Shown in pieces: positions 25,565-35,297 of a stretch of 64,000 nt of DNA (within the stretch, counting starts at the first letter, position 1; the number at the start of each line of letters is the position of its first letter). Made by a program: the position numbers and the translations under genes. The stretch comes from Collinsella bouchesdurhonensis (GTDB lineage: Bacteria; Actinomycetota; Coriobacteriia; Coriobacteriales; Coriobacteriaceae), in assembly GCF_900155365.1 (NCBI RefSeq), contig NZ_LT699738.1, forward strand, positions 226,596-290,595, written 5' to 3'. The notes beneath the pieces were generated by a model, which was not told where the DNA came from, ran no database searches, and was given only the letters and a program-made list of their open reading frames with translations.

Positions 25565-28069
25565 CTACTCGTTATCGCCGGCAGTCATTTGCGTAGCCGA
25601 CAGCTGGCCCTCGGTTGCCGCAGCGGCATCGGGCCACACCCAGCTAGTAAAGGCCGGATGATCGTAGCCCTCGTCCACGGCAAACTGGAAGGCCTCCTCG
25701 CGGAAGTTCTCCCACTCCTCAATCTGCGCCGCCCACTTCTGAGCATCCACCATGCGCAGGGCGTCGGCGGCAAGCGCCCAACGGTCCATGTTGTTGAGGC
25801 GCAGCATGTCGAAGGGAGTCGTCGTGGAGCCCTTCTCCTCGTAGCCGTGCACGTGGAAGTTGTCATGGTTGGGGCGATCCCAAATCAGACGATGAATCGT
25901 GCCCGCATATGCGTGGAAGCAGAACAGGACCGGCTTATCGGTACCAAAGAACTCGGCAAAGCGCTCGTTGGAGATAGCCTGGTCGTTCTCGGCCGTGCTC
26001 TTAATCTTGAGTAGGTCGACCACGTTCACGAAGGTCGCCTTCACACCGATCTTCTTGAGCATATCGAGTGCCGCCAGCGCCTCGAGCGTAGGCACGTCGC
26101 CGCAAGAAGCGATAACCAAATCGGCCTCATCAAGGCTGGAAGCACTGCTTGCCCACTTCCACTCGGCAAGGCCCTCTTCAAGCTCGGCACGGGCCTCGTC
26201 CACCGTGATGAACGTCGGCGCCGGCTGCTTGCCACAGAAGATGGCGTTCACGCAGTTCGTGGACGTATACGCGCGCTCGGCCACGGCAAGCGCCATATTT
26301 GCATCGCACGGATAGTACGCGTTGACCACATGGGTGTCGTTTGCCTTGTTGAGCAGCAGATCCACAAAACCGGGATCCTGATGCGAGAATCCGTTGTGGT
26401 CCTGACGCCACACGTGGCTGGACAGCAGAATATTCAAGCCGGAGATGGGAGCACGCCAGGGAATCTCGCGCACGCAGGCCTCAAGCCACTTGCAGTGCTG
26501 GTTGACCATGGAGTCGACGATATGCACAAACGACTCGTAGGAGCTCCACACGCCATGACGACCGGTGAGGGTATAGGCCTCGAGGAAGCCCTCGCACTGA
26601 TGCTCGGACAGCTGCTCGACCACGCGGCCGGTGGGCGCCAGCAGCTCATCGTTGTCGGCGTCGGCATAGTGGCCGGCATCCCACTGCTTGTGCGTCACCT
26701 TGTAAGCGTCCTGCAGGCGGTTGGATGCAGTCTCGTCCGGACCGAAGATACGGAAGTCGTCGTTGAGCTCCATGACATCGGCGGTATAGGCACCAAAGAC
26801 GCGCGCCGCTTCGGTTGCGCCCCAGCCATGGCCTTTCTCCGCCACGGGAACCTCATGGGCATGGATGTCGGGCAGCGTGAGCTCGTGGCGCACCTTGCCA
26901 CCGTTTGCATTGGGGTTGGCACCGATGCGCAGGTCGCCTGTAGGCATAAAAGACGTTACCTCGGGACGAATCTGGCCCTCTGCGGTAAAGAGCTCCTCGG
27001 GCTTATACGAGCGAAGCCAGCTGCGCAGCACGCGGAAGTGCTCATGCGTATCCTTGGCAGATGCCAGAGGCACCTGGTGCGCACGCCAGCTGCCCTCGGT
27101 CTTCTTGCCGTCGATATGCTTGGGGCACGTCCAGCCCTTGGGCGTGCGGAACACGATCATCGGGTAGACGGGACGCGTCTCGTCGCCCGCCTCGGCGCGT
27201 GCCTTGATGTCGCAGATCTTGTTAAAGACCTCTTCGAACAGATCGGCAAAACGACGATGGATGGAGCTGTGGGGCTCGTTGTCAAAGCCGGCCACAAAGA
27301 AGTGTGGCTCGTAGCCCATGCCCTCAAAGAACTTAGTGAGCTCTTCGTCGGAGATGCGCGCCAGAATCGTGGGGTTGGCGATCTTATAGCCGTTGAGGTG
27401 CAGGATGGGCAGCACGATGCCATCGGTCTTGGGATTCACAAGCTTGTTGGACTGCCAAGAGGTCGCAAGCGGACCGGTCTCGGACTCGCCATCGCCCACC
27501 ACGGCCACGGCAAGAAGGCTCGGGTTATCCATCACGGCGCCGTACGCGTGGGACAGGGTGTAGCCAAGCTCGCCGCCCTCGTGGATGGAGCCCGGAGTCT
27601 CGGGTGCAAAGTGGCTGGGAATGCCGCCGGGATAGGAGAACTGACGGAAGAACTTCTGCAGACCGGCCTCGTCATCGGTGATGTCGGGACGAATCTCACG
27701 ATAGGTGCCGTCGAGCAGGGACTGCGCGGTACCGGCCGGGCCGCCGTGACCGGGGCCCATAAGGAAGATGGCGTTTTGCTGGTGGTCGGCAATAAGGCGG
27801 TTTACATGGCCAAACAAAAAGTTCACGCCCGGAGTGGTGCCCCAGTGGCCCACCAGGCGATGCTTGACGTCGGGGCGGCCAAAGTCGCGCACCTCGCCCG
27901 TCTTCTCATCGACAAAATCCTTGCGCATCAAAGGATTAGAGCGCAGGTAGATCTGGCCGACGGAGAGATAGTTGGCGCAGCGCCAATACTTCTCCACTCC
28001 CTCGAGCTCCTCGCTGGAAACGGGCGCATCGAGCTTTTTCCACGGCGTTCCGATAACGGGCTGAGTCAT
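25565..28069 (-). CDS. xfp: Xylulose-5-phosphate/fructose-6-phosphate phosphoketolase
   Basis: 834 aa, thiamine-diphosphate enzyme that splits xylulose-5-P (and fructose-6-P) with phosphate into acetyl phosphate plus a sugar phosphate, the core of the bifid shunt. Motifs include [37 protein letters not shown] with the ThDP-binding region [11 protein letters not shown], and the C-terminal [24 protein letters not shown] at 28069 has AGGAGG upstream. Monocistronic, ending at a terminator. Two LacI-type operators overlap its probable promoter (28392-28445), and a lacI-family gene lies just upstream. Acetyl phosphate made here can give ATP via acetate kinase. Confidence 0.96.
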   Translation of the reverse strand: MTQPVIGTPWKKLDAPVSSEELEGVEKYWRCANYLSVGQIYLRSNPLMRKDFVDEKTGEVRDFGRPDVKHRLVGHWGTTPGVNFLFGHVNRLIADHQQNAIFLMGPGHGGPAGTAQSLLDGTYREIRPDITDDEAGLQKFFRQFSYPGGIPSHFAPETPGSIHEGGELGYTLSHAYGAVMDNPSLLAVAVVGDGESETGPLATSWQSNKLVNPKTDGIVLPILHLNGYKIANPTILARISDEELTKFFEGMGYEPHFFVAGFDNEPHSSIHRRFADLFEEVFNKICDIKARAEAGDETRPVYPMIVFRTPKGWTCPKHIDGKKTEGSWRAHQVPLASAKDTHEHFRVLRSWLRSYKPEELFTAEGQIRPEVTSFMPTGDLRIGANPNANGGKVRHELTLPDIHAHEVPVAEKGHGWGATEAARVFGAYTADVMELNDDFRIFGPDETASNRLQDAYKVTHKQWDAGHYADADNDELLAPTGRVVEQLSEHQCEGFLEAYTLTGRHGVWSSYESFVHIVDSMVNQHCKWLEACVREIPWRAPISGLNILLSSHVWRQDHNGFSHQDPGFVDLLLNKANDTHVVNAYYPCDANMALAVAERAYTSTNCVNAIFCGKQPAPTFITVDEARAELEEGLAEWKWASSASSLDEADLVIASCGDVPTLEALAALDMLKKIGVKATFVNVVDLLKIKSTAENDQAISNERFAEFFGTDKPVLFCFHAYAGTIHRLIWDRPNHDNFHVHGYEEKGSTTTPFDMLRLNNMDRWALAADALRMVDAQKWAAQIEEWENFREEAFQFAVDEGYDHPAFTSWVWPDAAAATEGQLSATQMTAGDNE

Positions 28070-28627
28070 GTATTGCCTCCTGTATTCTCGCCGGTGGGCG
28101 CCGGCGTGTAACTCCCGATAAACGATGCGCTGCGTTCCCGCGGCCTGCCGGGCAGGGCAATCGCCGCGGGAGCGCATCTCGCACGCATCGGCGCATGCAA
28201 GGGACCGCATGCGTCAGATCTCAAGCGCTTTGATGCTGGCCTCCCTGGCGCGCACCGCTCTCTCCTACGGGGCGCCAAGGCTTAAAAAGCGTCTGAAAAC
28301 ACACCCCCTTTAGGGACAGGTGGGGCGTATGGGGGAACCGACGCTTATTGGCACGGCATCAGGTACAACAAGCACCTGTATCCGAATTGAGAGTATAGGC
28401 GGTAAAACGTTTTATCGTTATGGAAAAACGTTTTAGCACTGTAAAGACTCATGCATATTAGGGGACATTATTTGGTTATTTATGCAGCATGGTGAGCTCG
28501 TTCGCAGTTTTGACAATCTAAAAGATTATCGCCCCGGCTCTCCACAACGCCTTCATATGAAGCATTCGGGCAAAGCCATTTTTGCTTTTACAGCATGCGC
28601 CAAGAAGACGCAGGCGCCCCGTCCCCG
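28070..28627. other. Upstream region of the phosphoketolase gene
   Basis: This 558-bp stretch between the lacI-family gene and the phosphoketolase gene holds the promoter and two operators at 28392-28445, followed by a leader of roughly 320 nt. No gene is convincing in it. A short palindromic AATCT-AAA-AGATT lies near 28516. The unusually long leader may carry additional regulation that I cannot define. Confidence 0.5.
28392..28445 (-). promoter_or_regulatory. Phosphoketolase promoter with two LacI-type operators
   Basis: Two palindromes with the LacI/CcpA-type centre AAAACGTTTT lie at 28403-28414 and 28424-28435, with centres exactly 21 bp (two helix turns) apart. On the minus strand, -35 TTTACA (28440-28445) and -10 CATAAC (28417-28422) are 17 bp apart, with the upstream palindrome inside the spacer. 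A stronger -10, TATACT (28392-28397), is an alternative. The adjacent LacI-family protein is the obvious candidate ligand. Confidence 0.65.
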
Positions 28628-29641
28628 CTAGCGCGGGGAAACGCTGCCCTGTACCACCAGACGCGGTTCGAGCACACGCTCGATGGGGCGTGCCATCGGC
28701 TTTTCAATCCTGCGGAGCATCATGTTGATAGCGTGCTCAGAAAGCATGGTCACGTCCTGCTCGATCGAGGTCAAAGCCGGCTCAAACAAGGCATCGGCGG
28801 CGCTGTTGTCGTAGCTCACTACCGAGTAGTCGCTCGGCACACGACAGCCGCGCTGGTACAGACGCTTGAGCAGGCCAAGAGCAATGTTGTCGGAGCTTGC
28901 AAAAACGGCCGTGGCATCGGTATCCAGCACGTTTGCCGACGCCTCATAGGCATCGGAGATGTAGTAGTCGGTCTCGACCACCAGCAAGGGATCAAATGCC
29001 ACGCCGGCTTCGGTAAGGGCACGCTCATAACCGGCAAGACGCTTGCGGCCCGTCATGGATTTGGCCGCGTTGACCATGCACGCGATGCGCTCGTGGCCCT
29101 TCTCCAGCAGGTATTTTGTTGCCATGTAGCCGCCCTGCTCATGATCGAACAAAACCTTGTCGCAGGAGAGGTTGTCCACCACACGGTCGATCATCACATA
29201 GGGCACAGGCAGATGAGAAAGCTCATCGACCAGCACGCTGTCGTCTGCGAGCTCATCGGCAACAACCAAGAAGATGCCGTCCACCCCACGCGTGACGAGA
29301 AGGGCCAACAAATCCAGGTCGTTTTCGGGCAAACCATCGGAGTTGGTAATGAACAGGGCATACCCCTCAGCGCGGCAACGTTGCTCTAGGTTCTTGGCAA
29401 GCGATGAGAAGAAGCGACTCTCGATGTTAGGGACGATGAGGCCAAGCGTCTTGGACTCGCGCATCACCAGGCTGCGAGCGATCTGGTTGGGAACGTAATG
29501 CTCACGCGCCGCGACTTCCTTGATGCGGCGACGATTCTCCTCCGAGATGCGGCAGGGCCGGTTGTTGAGCACGAGGGAAACCGAGGAGGGAGAAAGCCCC
29601 ACCTCGTTGGCAATCTGCTTGAGTGTCACCTTCTGGGCCAA
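28628..29641 (-). CDS. LacI-family transcriptional regulator
   Basis: 337 aa, the usual length. The N-terminal helix-turn-helix (VTLKQIANEVGLSPSSVSLVLN, then the hinge helix RRRIKEVAAREHYVPNQIARSL) is followed by a periplasmic-binding-protein-like sugar domain (TLGLIVPNIESRFFSSLAKNLE, DGIFLV, VFASSDNIALGLLKRLYQRGCRVPSDYSVVSYDNS, ALTSIEQD). The natural start is probably TTG at 29641 (MAQKVTLKQ) with AAAGGGA upstream; earlier in-frame codons lengthen the protein by 44 odd residues. It is upstream of, and in line with, the phosphoketolase gene, which carries two LacI-type operators. The inducer is probably a sugar or sugar phosphate. Confidence 0.88.
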   Translation of the reverse strand: MAQKVTLKQIANEVGLSPSSVSLVLNNRPCRISEENRRRIKEVAAREHYVPNQIARSLVMRESKTLGLIVPNIESRFFSSLAKNLEQRCRAEGYALFITNSDGLPENDLDLLALLVTRGVDGIFLVVADELADDSVLVDELSHLPVPYVMIDRVVDNLSCDKVLFDHEQGGYMATKYLLEKGHERIACMVNAAKSMTGRKRLAGYERALTEAGVAFDPLLVVETDYYISDAYEASANVLDTDATAVFASSDNIALGLLKRLYQRGCRVPSDYSVVSYDNSAADALFEPALTSIEQDVTMLSEHAINMMLRRIEKPMARPIERVLEPRLVVQGSVSPR

Positions 29642-29789
29642 TGCGATCGTTCCCTTTCCGCGCCGGCATTTCCGTGTGGTCAACAACTTTACCACCCCGG
29701 GAGGGGAAGTGGGCTGGAGAGTGCGGACATCTGCGCGTAACGCGCACCAAACGCGCGGGCATTTAGCACGCATGGGGCCATTAACCGTT

Positions 29790-29825
29790 GAAGCCCGCTC
29801 AACGTCAAAGACATTGAGCGGGCTT
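29790..29825. terminator. Perfect hairpin downstream of the surface-protein gene
   Basis: A 13-bp perfect stem (29790-29802 with 29813-29825 region, GAAGCCCGCTCAA and its complement) with an 11-nt loop lies about 65 bp past the surface-protein stop. No clear T run follows on either strand, so its role as terminator is likely but not certain. Confidence 0.5.
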
Positions 29826-29888
29826 CTTGGCTCTATACTCTATGAGCAGTCATGAGTAGAATGACCGATCGGTTCTTAAAAACTCTCC

Positions 29889-31622
29889 CTAGCGCTTGCA
29901 GTGCAATCTCTTGATCGAAAGCCCAACAGCTAGCACGCCTGCGATTGCCAGCAATGCGGCGCACTCCATAGCAGGGGCGCTGCTGTCGCCCGTGCTGGGA
30001 ATCTTGCCTGCAGTGGTCTTTTTCTTTCCGGCAGGCTTTGTGGTGGCAGCAGGCTTTTTGCCGGTATCAGGCTTATCGCCCTCGGCGGGAGCGGCCTTTT
30101 CCGTATAGATGTTCTCAAACGTCATGCTTGCCACGGGCGTATCCTGAGTCTTCTCGTAGAATGCACCGTTATCGGTTTCCACCAGCTTGACGGGGAAGAT
30201 TTCATAACTCGACTGGGTGGCCGACTGGGCATCGGTCGCAATCGTGTACTCATGGCAGAAGATCTGGTAGACAGTGTCGGAATACGTCCAGTTTGCCACA
30301 CCCGTATTCTTCTCACGCACGCAGAAACCCTCACAGGTGATGTCGCGGACCTGGCTCTTGGGACCCTTGATGGTAAGCACGCCCTTGTATTCCCCCACTC
30401 CGTTGGTGGCGACGCTCGCCGTCACGGTCACGTCGGCGTAATCATCAATCTGGCCGACGCCAACGTTGAAAATCTCGAGCTCAAATTCCTGCTTGCCCGG
30501 AGCGATGTCGCCGCCCTTCTTAACGACCTTCGTGAAGGGGAAGCTATAGGTGACGGATTTCTCGCCCGTAGTGAAGTGGATGTTCTTATAGAGATGCAGG
30601 AAGCCCTTGGCCTGCTCGACGCCATCGTGCTCGATGAGGTCGATAGTCGCGCCCTCGCTGTCAACGGCAACGGCTTGCGTCAGGTCGAAATCACCGTAAA
30701 TGACGGGGTTATCCGAGAGCGCGGGGATATTATCCACGTTTGTGTTCTTGGCATCGACCTCGGCCGCGTAGACTGTGAAATCGCCAGCACAGCCAGCCGG
30801 ATATACGCCGGCGAGCATGACCTTTGCGCCGCCCTTGACGGTCAGATCGCCGCTTGCCCACAGAGCGGCATCGGCGGTAGAGGTCGATTGGACAGAGCCG
30901 CCATCAACCGTTAGGTTTCCGCCGGCGAACAGACCGGGGAAGAGGCTTTTCGCCACGACGTTAGAATTCGAGATGCTCAAGTTGCCGCCCGTGGTGCCAC
31001 CGCAGGAGCTGATGTACGCGGCGTTGCAATTGTTTTCCGTCGCTGAAATGTCGACCACGCTGCTGTTGTTAATAGTAAGGTTAGCGGCATCGATACCCGC
31101 ATACAGCGCGTGCGACGTGAGCCTCGCGTTGTCGACGAATACCGAACCGTCGCTGCAAATGCCAACACCACCCGGGGCATTAATGTTAAGGGTCGTTCCA
31201 TGTACCGAAACGTTACCGGCAGCGCTTATGCCGTCCCTCGTTTCCCCCGCAACATCGATAGTGAGGCTGCCAGACCCCGAAAGCTCGATATTCCCCGTAG
31301 CCATAACGCCCATGTTGCCATCAAAAGTAATGCGGTTCTCACCCTGGAGCACGATGTTCAGATCGCTCGTCAGCCCCGAATAGATGCCGCCAGAACCGAG
31401 TGCATTCGTGATGGATGCATTATCCAGCGTAAGGGTTTGCGTAGCAGGGTCGTACGTTGCCGTGCCCTCGCCGCATTCGATGGCGAGATTGTCGCTGGTG
31501 AATCGCTCGCCATTGACATACAGGTCGTAGTACGACGTATCAGCAAATGCCATTGCCGGCAGCATCGCCATAGTGAAGGCGAGTGCTAAGGCAAAACCTA
31601 TCAGTTTCCGTATCTTACTCAT
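29889..31622 (-). CDS. Sortase-anchored surface protein with repeat and pilin-like domain
   Basis: 577 aa. A signal peptide covers residues 1-27 (basic start, hydrophobic core, cut after MAFA). About 30-320 is a Gly/Asn/Ser-rich repeat region with recurring GNLTVxGG/GNxxxS units, as in a right-handed beta-helix. About 350-525 resembles the FctA/Spy0128 pilin domain that forms internal Lys-Asn isopeptide bonds (YSFPFTKVVKKGG, ending MTFENIYTEK). A Pro/Lys/Thr spacer, IPSTG at 541-545, a hydrophobic helix and a basic tail form a sortase signal with Ile replacing Leu. ATG at 31622 has AAAGGGGGG upstream. It is probably a cell-wall adhesin; ligand unknown. No sortase gene is adjacent. Confidence 0.85.
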   Translation of the reverse strand: MSKIRKLIGFALALAFTMAMLPAMAFADTSYYDLYVNGERFTSDNLAIECGEGTATYDPATQTLTLDNASITNALGSGGIYSGLTSDLNIVLQGENRITFDGNMGVMATGNIELSGSGSLTIDVAGETRDGISAAGNVSVHGTTLNINAPGGVGICSDGSVFVDNARLTSHALYAGIDAANLTINNSSVVDISATENNCNAAYISSCGGTTGGNLSISNSNVVAKSLFPGLFAGGNLTVDGGSVQSTSTADAALWASGDLTVKGGAKVMLAGVYPAGCAGDFTVYAAEVDAKNTNVDNIPALSDNPVIYGDFDLTQAVAVDSEGATIDLIEHDGVEQAKGFLHLYKNIHFTTGEKSVTYSFPFTKVVKKGGDIAPGKQEFELEIFNVGVGQIDDYADVTVTASVATNGVGEYKGVLTIKGPKSQVRDITCEGFCVREKNTGVANWTYSDTVYQIFCHEYTIATDAQSATQSSYEIFPVKLVETDNGAFYEKTQDTPVASMTFENIYTEKAAPAEGDKPDTGKKPAATTKPAGKKKTTAGKIPSTGDSSAPAMECAALLAIAGVLAVGLSIKRLHCKR

Positions 31623-32143
31623 GACGCCCCCCTTTCGTCCTGGTGGACTCGCAAAGGAGTGAAACCGGCGTTTGACGCGCCCTGGTGCAACCATGAGTAC
31701 CGACGGTTGATGTCGAGGTCGCTGCGGCATGTGTCCGACGGCAGTCGCGGTGGCGCCGTTTTCGATAGCTTTGCGATCTTGTGTAGCATGTTAGATGGTA
31801 CAGGGGGCAAGCTCCCTGCTCATATCGCCCAGCGGCTCATTATCCGCTGGCAGCGATGGACACATGGCCCGGAAATGGAGCCAGGCGAGCATGGGGGCGT
31901 TTGTGGAAGCCTGAACAGCCGCAGCGCCATGGCGAGCCAGACGCCGTGGCGACGTAACCCATGGGGGGGTGTCGCACGGCGGGCGAGGCCGGCGTGAGCA
32001 GAGGCGGACGAAACGCGACCCCGGGGAGCGTTGCCAGGGCACCGCAGCGGGAGCGATGCCATGCGTCGCGGGGATCCCGCCCATAAGCGGGGCCCATCGG
32101 CCGCAAGGCCAATTGTTATGGCAGTCCTACGGTGGAAGCCGGT
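31623..32143. other. Gene-free boundary region left of the defence genes
   Basis: This 521-bp stretch lies between the surface-protein start and the end of the SEFIR gene. The right 300 bp are very G/C-rich. Open frames exist in several frames on both strands, but none has a ribosome site together with protein-like composition. It must contain the surface-protein promoter. I see no copy of the tRNA-Arg 3' end here, which would mark an integration scar. Confidence 0.5.
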
Positions 32144-33067
32144 CTAGAAGTCTATCGTCCCCGCAACGTCCTCGACGTTCTTCCGATAGGCTGACCGAGC
32201 AGCTTCTTCGCGAGCTTGGCGTTTCCGTTCCTTCTCAAGATATTCGGCCTCAAGTTTGTTAGCCTCTTCCACGCACAAGACGAGGGTGTCACGGTGATAG
32301 TCCCTAACTTCTTCGATGGTGGTCCCATTAAGGATTATTTCGTCGCCGGCAACCGATGCGATATGGGGCCTATGCATGGTGGTAAATCTTGGCGGCAAGT
32401 CCCAGGACTTCAAGAAGAACTCGCGCCACAGAGAGCTGGGGCGTCTCGACAATCGGAACGGCACTTCGTACAGGGCACTCCCCCTCGTTCCGTCGTTCCT
32501 CGGTTCTCTCACCTCATCGACCACAATGCCGACGATTCTGATGGGCTCAGAGCCCTCGCCCTCTTCTTCGCGTTTTTCGAAGACGTTTTTCGAAGACGTC
32601 TGAGCGATGCGATGAACAGCCGCGACCTTCGGCTTCTTCTTGACCCCATAAAGAGTCGCAAGAAGGTCGTTGTAGCCCTCCAGCTCGCCCCTTTCGCTCA
32701 GGTCAATCGCGAGTTTCCCCTCAAGGAAGGTTGGGATGCAATCCTTGACACTACCTTCTTTTAAGACCGGGATGAATTTCCTCTCGTTGCGCTGCGAAAA
32801 CAGCTCGCCACTGATGATGTGGCCCTCGTAGCCCACCCCGCCGATTCGTTCATCGGCCTTCTGCTTATAAGTGGGAGTGCATACTATAAGGACATAGTCC
32901 GACGATCTGACCGATTTCTCCATGAACTGCGGCAACCTGTCACCCAGTTCGAGATCATATTGGTCCAGGACTGCATCGATCCCGTCCGACAGAAGGCGGT
33001 TGGCCAGCGCCTTTACCCATTCGCAGTGTTCTTCGCTTTCCCATGCGTAGGATATGAAAACCTTGGT
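32144..33067 (-). CDS. SEFIR-domain protein, probable defence effector
   Basis: 307 aa. Residues 1-150 are a SEFIR domain, the bacterial branch of the TIR-like fold: KVFISYAWESEEHCEWVKALANRLLSDG, then DQYDLELGDRLPQFMEKSV, VLIVCTPTYKQKAD and GGVGYEGHIISGELF. About 165-307 is unknown, ending in a charged helix that may be a coiled coil. Family members have been linked to anti-phage abortive infection. The start chosen is TTG at 33067 (MTKVFISYAWES) with GGGGG five bases upstream; another TTG lies at 33082. It is the last gene of a four-gene unit, 24 bp after the DUF262 gene. The weak start codon could keep a toxic effector low. Confidence 0.8.
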   Translation of the reverse strand, partial: TKVFISYAWESEEHCEWVKALANRLLSDGIDAVLDQYDLELGDRLPQFMEKSVRSSDYVLIVCTPTYKQKADERIGGVGYEGHIISGELFSQRNERKFIPVLKEGSVKDCIPTFLEGKLAIDLSERGELEGYNDLLATLYGVKKKPKVAAVHRIAQTSSKNVFEKREEEGEGSEPIRIVGIVVDEVREPRNDGTRGSALYEVPFRLSRRPSSLWREFFLKSWDLPPRFTTMHRPHIASVAGDEIILNGTTIEEVRDYHRDTLVLCVEEANKLEAEYLEKERKRQAREEAARSAYRKNVEDVAGTIDF

Positions 33068-33091
33068 CAAAATGACCCCCAAGTCCGTAAT

Positions 33092-34861
33092 CTACAGTCG
33101 CTCATATGCCCTCTTCACGAGCTCACCCATTAGCCGCCTGCGCTGACCGAGGAAGTCCTCGTAATCAAGTTCTTCGAATCCGAGGGGCAGGGCATGTTCC
33201 TCGCAGTTGCGGCGGTATTCGTCCTCGCCCAGGGCTTCACGGTACCTCCTGACGTACTCGCTCGGCGCGTCGTCCGAGATGTAGATGTTGTTCTGATAGT
33301 CAACGAGGGTAAAGTTACCTCGATTGCTGCGCTGCGAAAGGTAGCCCTCGACCTTCAGGTAGTTATCTGGGAACAGGTGATGCTTGTCCAGGGCCTTCTT
33401 GGAGCCCGACGAACCGGTAAGCAGCAGCTGAGAAAGAGGGGCCGTGCTGAACAGCGCCTTGGCACCGAGCACGACTTGGGCCGCGACGAAGCCCCACCAG
33501 GTCGGACCCGTCGCCTCGTTTGCATCGAGGGAGCTGGGCAGCGTAATGGAGAAATAATCGTCCGTCATGGTGGCAGCGAGCCTACGGTCGAAGTACGCCT
33601 GGAACTCGTCGGCAGTATCAAGGCGCGAGACGTCGTTAAGCTGCTGCTCGAACTCGGATTCGAAGGACCCCACATAGAGCCCCGTTATTGCTGCGGCGAA
33701 ATACCAGCGCCGCACGAGCCTGCGGACGGCAAGCGGCTCTATGTCGAACTCATAGCGCCCGATAAGGTAGAACGCATAGCAGAACATGAGTGCGTTGCCC
33801 GACCCCACCTGGTCGGAGCAGACGTAGCCCGCCTCCGCCAGCGTGTTGATGAAAGCATGCCAGTTGTTCAAGTCGAGCACGAGATCGAGGGCGCGGCCGA
33901 ACGTGGCAAAGTTCTCGGCTCGAGTCTCGGGCGTCGTTTTCTTTTTCTTGAGATTTCGCCCGCGAAGAATCTGGTAGGCGTAACGCAGGCGACCCCTCTT
34001 GAACCCCACGCCCACCGTGGTGCGAATGATATGCGTCGGAGAGAGGGTCATGAGCGGGTTGTACGAGGTGCCCTTTGCAGGCGAGTGGCTCATGGCGCAG
34101 AACCCCTCGATACGCTCCCTCATGGCGGGCTCGTAGACAGAAAGCAAGGTCATTATAAAGTCATCCTGCTTAAGCGCCTGCCCCTGCGAGTTCACGCGCA
34201 CAAAGATGTCCGATACGATCTCCTCGTCCGCCGATTCGGAAATCTCCAGCGTCGGCAGGAGATAACGCTCAAGCCCGAGCAATGCGTTGAGCCCACTCTC
34301 GACGGCATCCTCGCCGCCATCGTCGAGCTCGGGTTCGCCCTTTTTGGCATTCGCCTCGTTAAGGCGCTTGATGAACGCCTTGCGGTAGACACTCAGCTTG
34401 TTATCGTGGTTCGCTGCGAAAGCCTCGGATACGTCCGGCACATAGCGCGAATCCCTCTCGGTCGAGGCATCGGCATTCTTGAATGAGCGTGCGATGGGGT
34501 CGTAGGCGATCTTCACCGTACGCTCCCTGAAGTTCTTGTCTCGCACGGGTACGCCGTACAGAGAGCTCAAGAGGGCAGTGAGCCTCTGCTGTCCGTCGAT
34601 GACAAGGGACTTGGGAACGGCATACACCTTTTGGTTCGAACCTATCACGGACCTCTTGCCCGCATCATCGCTCGGAGAATCCCACAACATCACATAACCG
34701 ATGGGGTATCCACGAAGCATGGAATCGAGAAGGTCACGGACCTTGTCATTGCCCCATACAAAGGGTCGTTGCAAGTCAGGCAAGCCAATCTTACCCGTCT
34801 GAACATCCTTCAGGATGTTACCAACCTCAAGCGATATGGGGTTATAGATGGAGTTAGGCAT
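33092..34861 (-). CDS. DUF262 (GmrS-like) protein with HNH-like C-terminus
   Basis: 589 aa. The N-terminus is a DUF262/ParB-like domain as in GmrSD type IV restriction enzymes: LPDLQRPFVWGNDKVRDLLDSMLRGYPIG at about 27-55 and SLVIDGQQRLTALLSSLYG at about 85-104. DGQQR is the family's nucleotide-binding signature. Near residue 505, KKALDKHHLFPDNYL resembles the DxHHIFP motif of the DUF1524/HNH nuclease half of GmrD. The protein may thus combine NTP-dependent recognition and DNA cleavage. GmrSD cuts modified phage DNA; whether this one does is unknown. It overlaps the HEPN gene by 8 bp. Confidence 0.78.
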   Translation of the reverse strand: MPNSIYNPISLEVGNILKDVQTGKIGLPDLQRPFVWGNDKVRDLLDSMLRGYPIGYVMLWDSPSDDAGKRSVIGSNQKVYAVPKSLVIDGQQRLTALLSSLYGVPVRDKNFRERTVKIAYDPIARSFKNADASTERDSRYVPDVSEAFAANHDNKLSVYRKAFIKRLNEANAKKGEPELDDGGEDAVESGLNALLGLERYLLPTLEISESADEEIVSDIFVRVNSQGQALKQDDFIMTLLSVYEPAMRERIEGFCAMSHSPAKGTSYNPLMTLSPTHIIRTTVGVGFKRGRLRYAYQILRGRNLKKKKTTPETRAENFATFGRALDLVLDLNNWHAFINTLAEAGYVCSDQVGSGNALMFCYAFYLIGRYEFDIEPLAVRRLVRRWYFAAAITGLYVGSFESEFEQQLNDVSRLDTADEFQAYFDRRLAATMTDDYFSITLPSSLDANEATGPTWWGFVAAQVVLGAKALFSTAPLSQLLLTGSSGSKKALDKHHLFPDNYLKVEGYLSQRSNRGNFTLVDYQNNIYISDDAPSEYVRRYREALGEDEYRRNCEEHALPLGFEELDYEDFLGQRRRLMGELVKRAYERL

Positions 34862-35297
34862 TGGCGGTATTCCTATCTCTACACTTGTATAGCTCGTCGT
34901 TCAATTCTTGATTTCTGTCGATGAAGGAGCAGAGCAGTTCACGGTCAATCTGGTATTGATAGTTTGGGCGTTCTGCATCCTTGGCCTTAACCTTCGTTCG
35001 GAGCTCCTGTCGTCCACCATGCGTCACCGGAAAACTGTGAATGATTCTGTTCCTCTCATTTCCAAGATCACAGAGCAGTTCCAGGATTCTTACGTCCTCT
35101 TCGTTCACAAGCCATTTCTTTCCTTCGTCCTTGAGCTGCCCCGTCATCATGTCGGTAAGCCCATACCAATCGGGAGCCCCGGCGTGCATAAGATTCTCCA
35201 CAAAGAACGAGACATTCGAGTTGAATACGTATACCGCCTCCCCAAGAAGGGTCAGGTATTCCTCGTCAGGCAAGGAGAAACGCGTGGGGTGGATCAT
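34854..35297 (-). CDS. Small HEPN-motif protein, candidate RNase
   Basis: 147 aa, mostly helical. It contains NERNRIIHSF near residue 85, matching the Rx4-6H motif that forms the RNase site of HEPN domains. The rest (LGEAVYVFNSNVSFFVENLMH; ELLCDLGNERNRIIHSF) fits a HEPN four-helix bundle but I cannot place it in a named family. HEPN-like proteins are often found next to DUF262 genes. Its ATG overlaps the restriction-methylase stop (ATGA), and its end overlaps the DUF262 start by 8 bp, so dosage is coupled. It could be a toxin held in check by a neighbour. Confidence 0.65.
   Translation of the reverse strand: MIHPTRFSLPDEEYLTLLGEAVYVFNSNVSFFVENLMHAGAPDWYGLTDMMTGQLKDEGKKWLVNEEDVRILELLCDLGNERNRIIHSFPVTHGGRQELRTKVKAKDAERPNYQYQIDRELLCSFIDRNQELNDELYKCRDRNTANA

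Noticed and set aside
19890..28111. Long plus-strand open frames opposite the P-type ATPase and phosphoketolase genes
   Set aside because: The same codon-bias effect; the minus-strand proteins are complete and clearly recognised.
31659..32112. Several open frames of 60-110 codons left of the SEFIR gene
   Set aside because: They overlap one another in different frames of a G/C-rich stretch and lack ribosome sites and protein-like composition.
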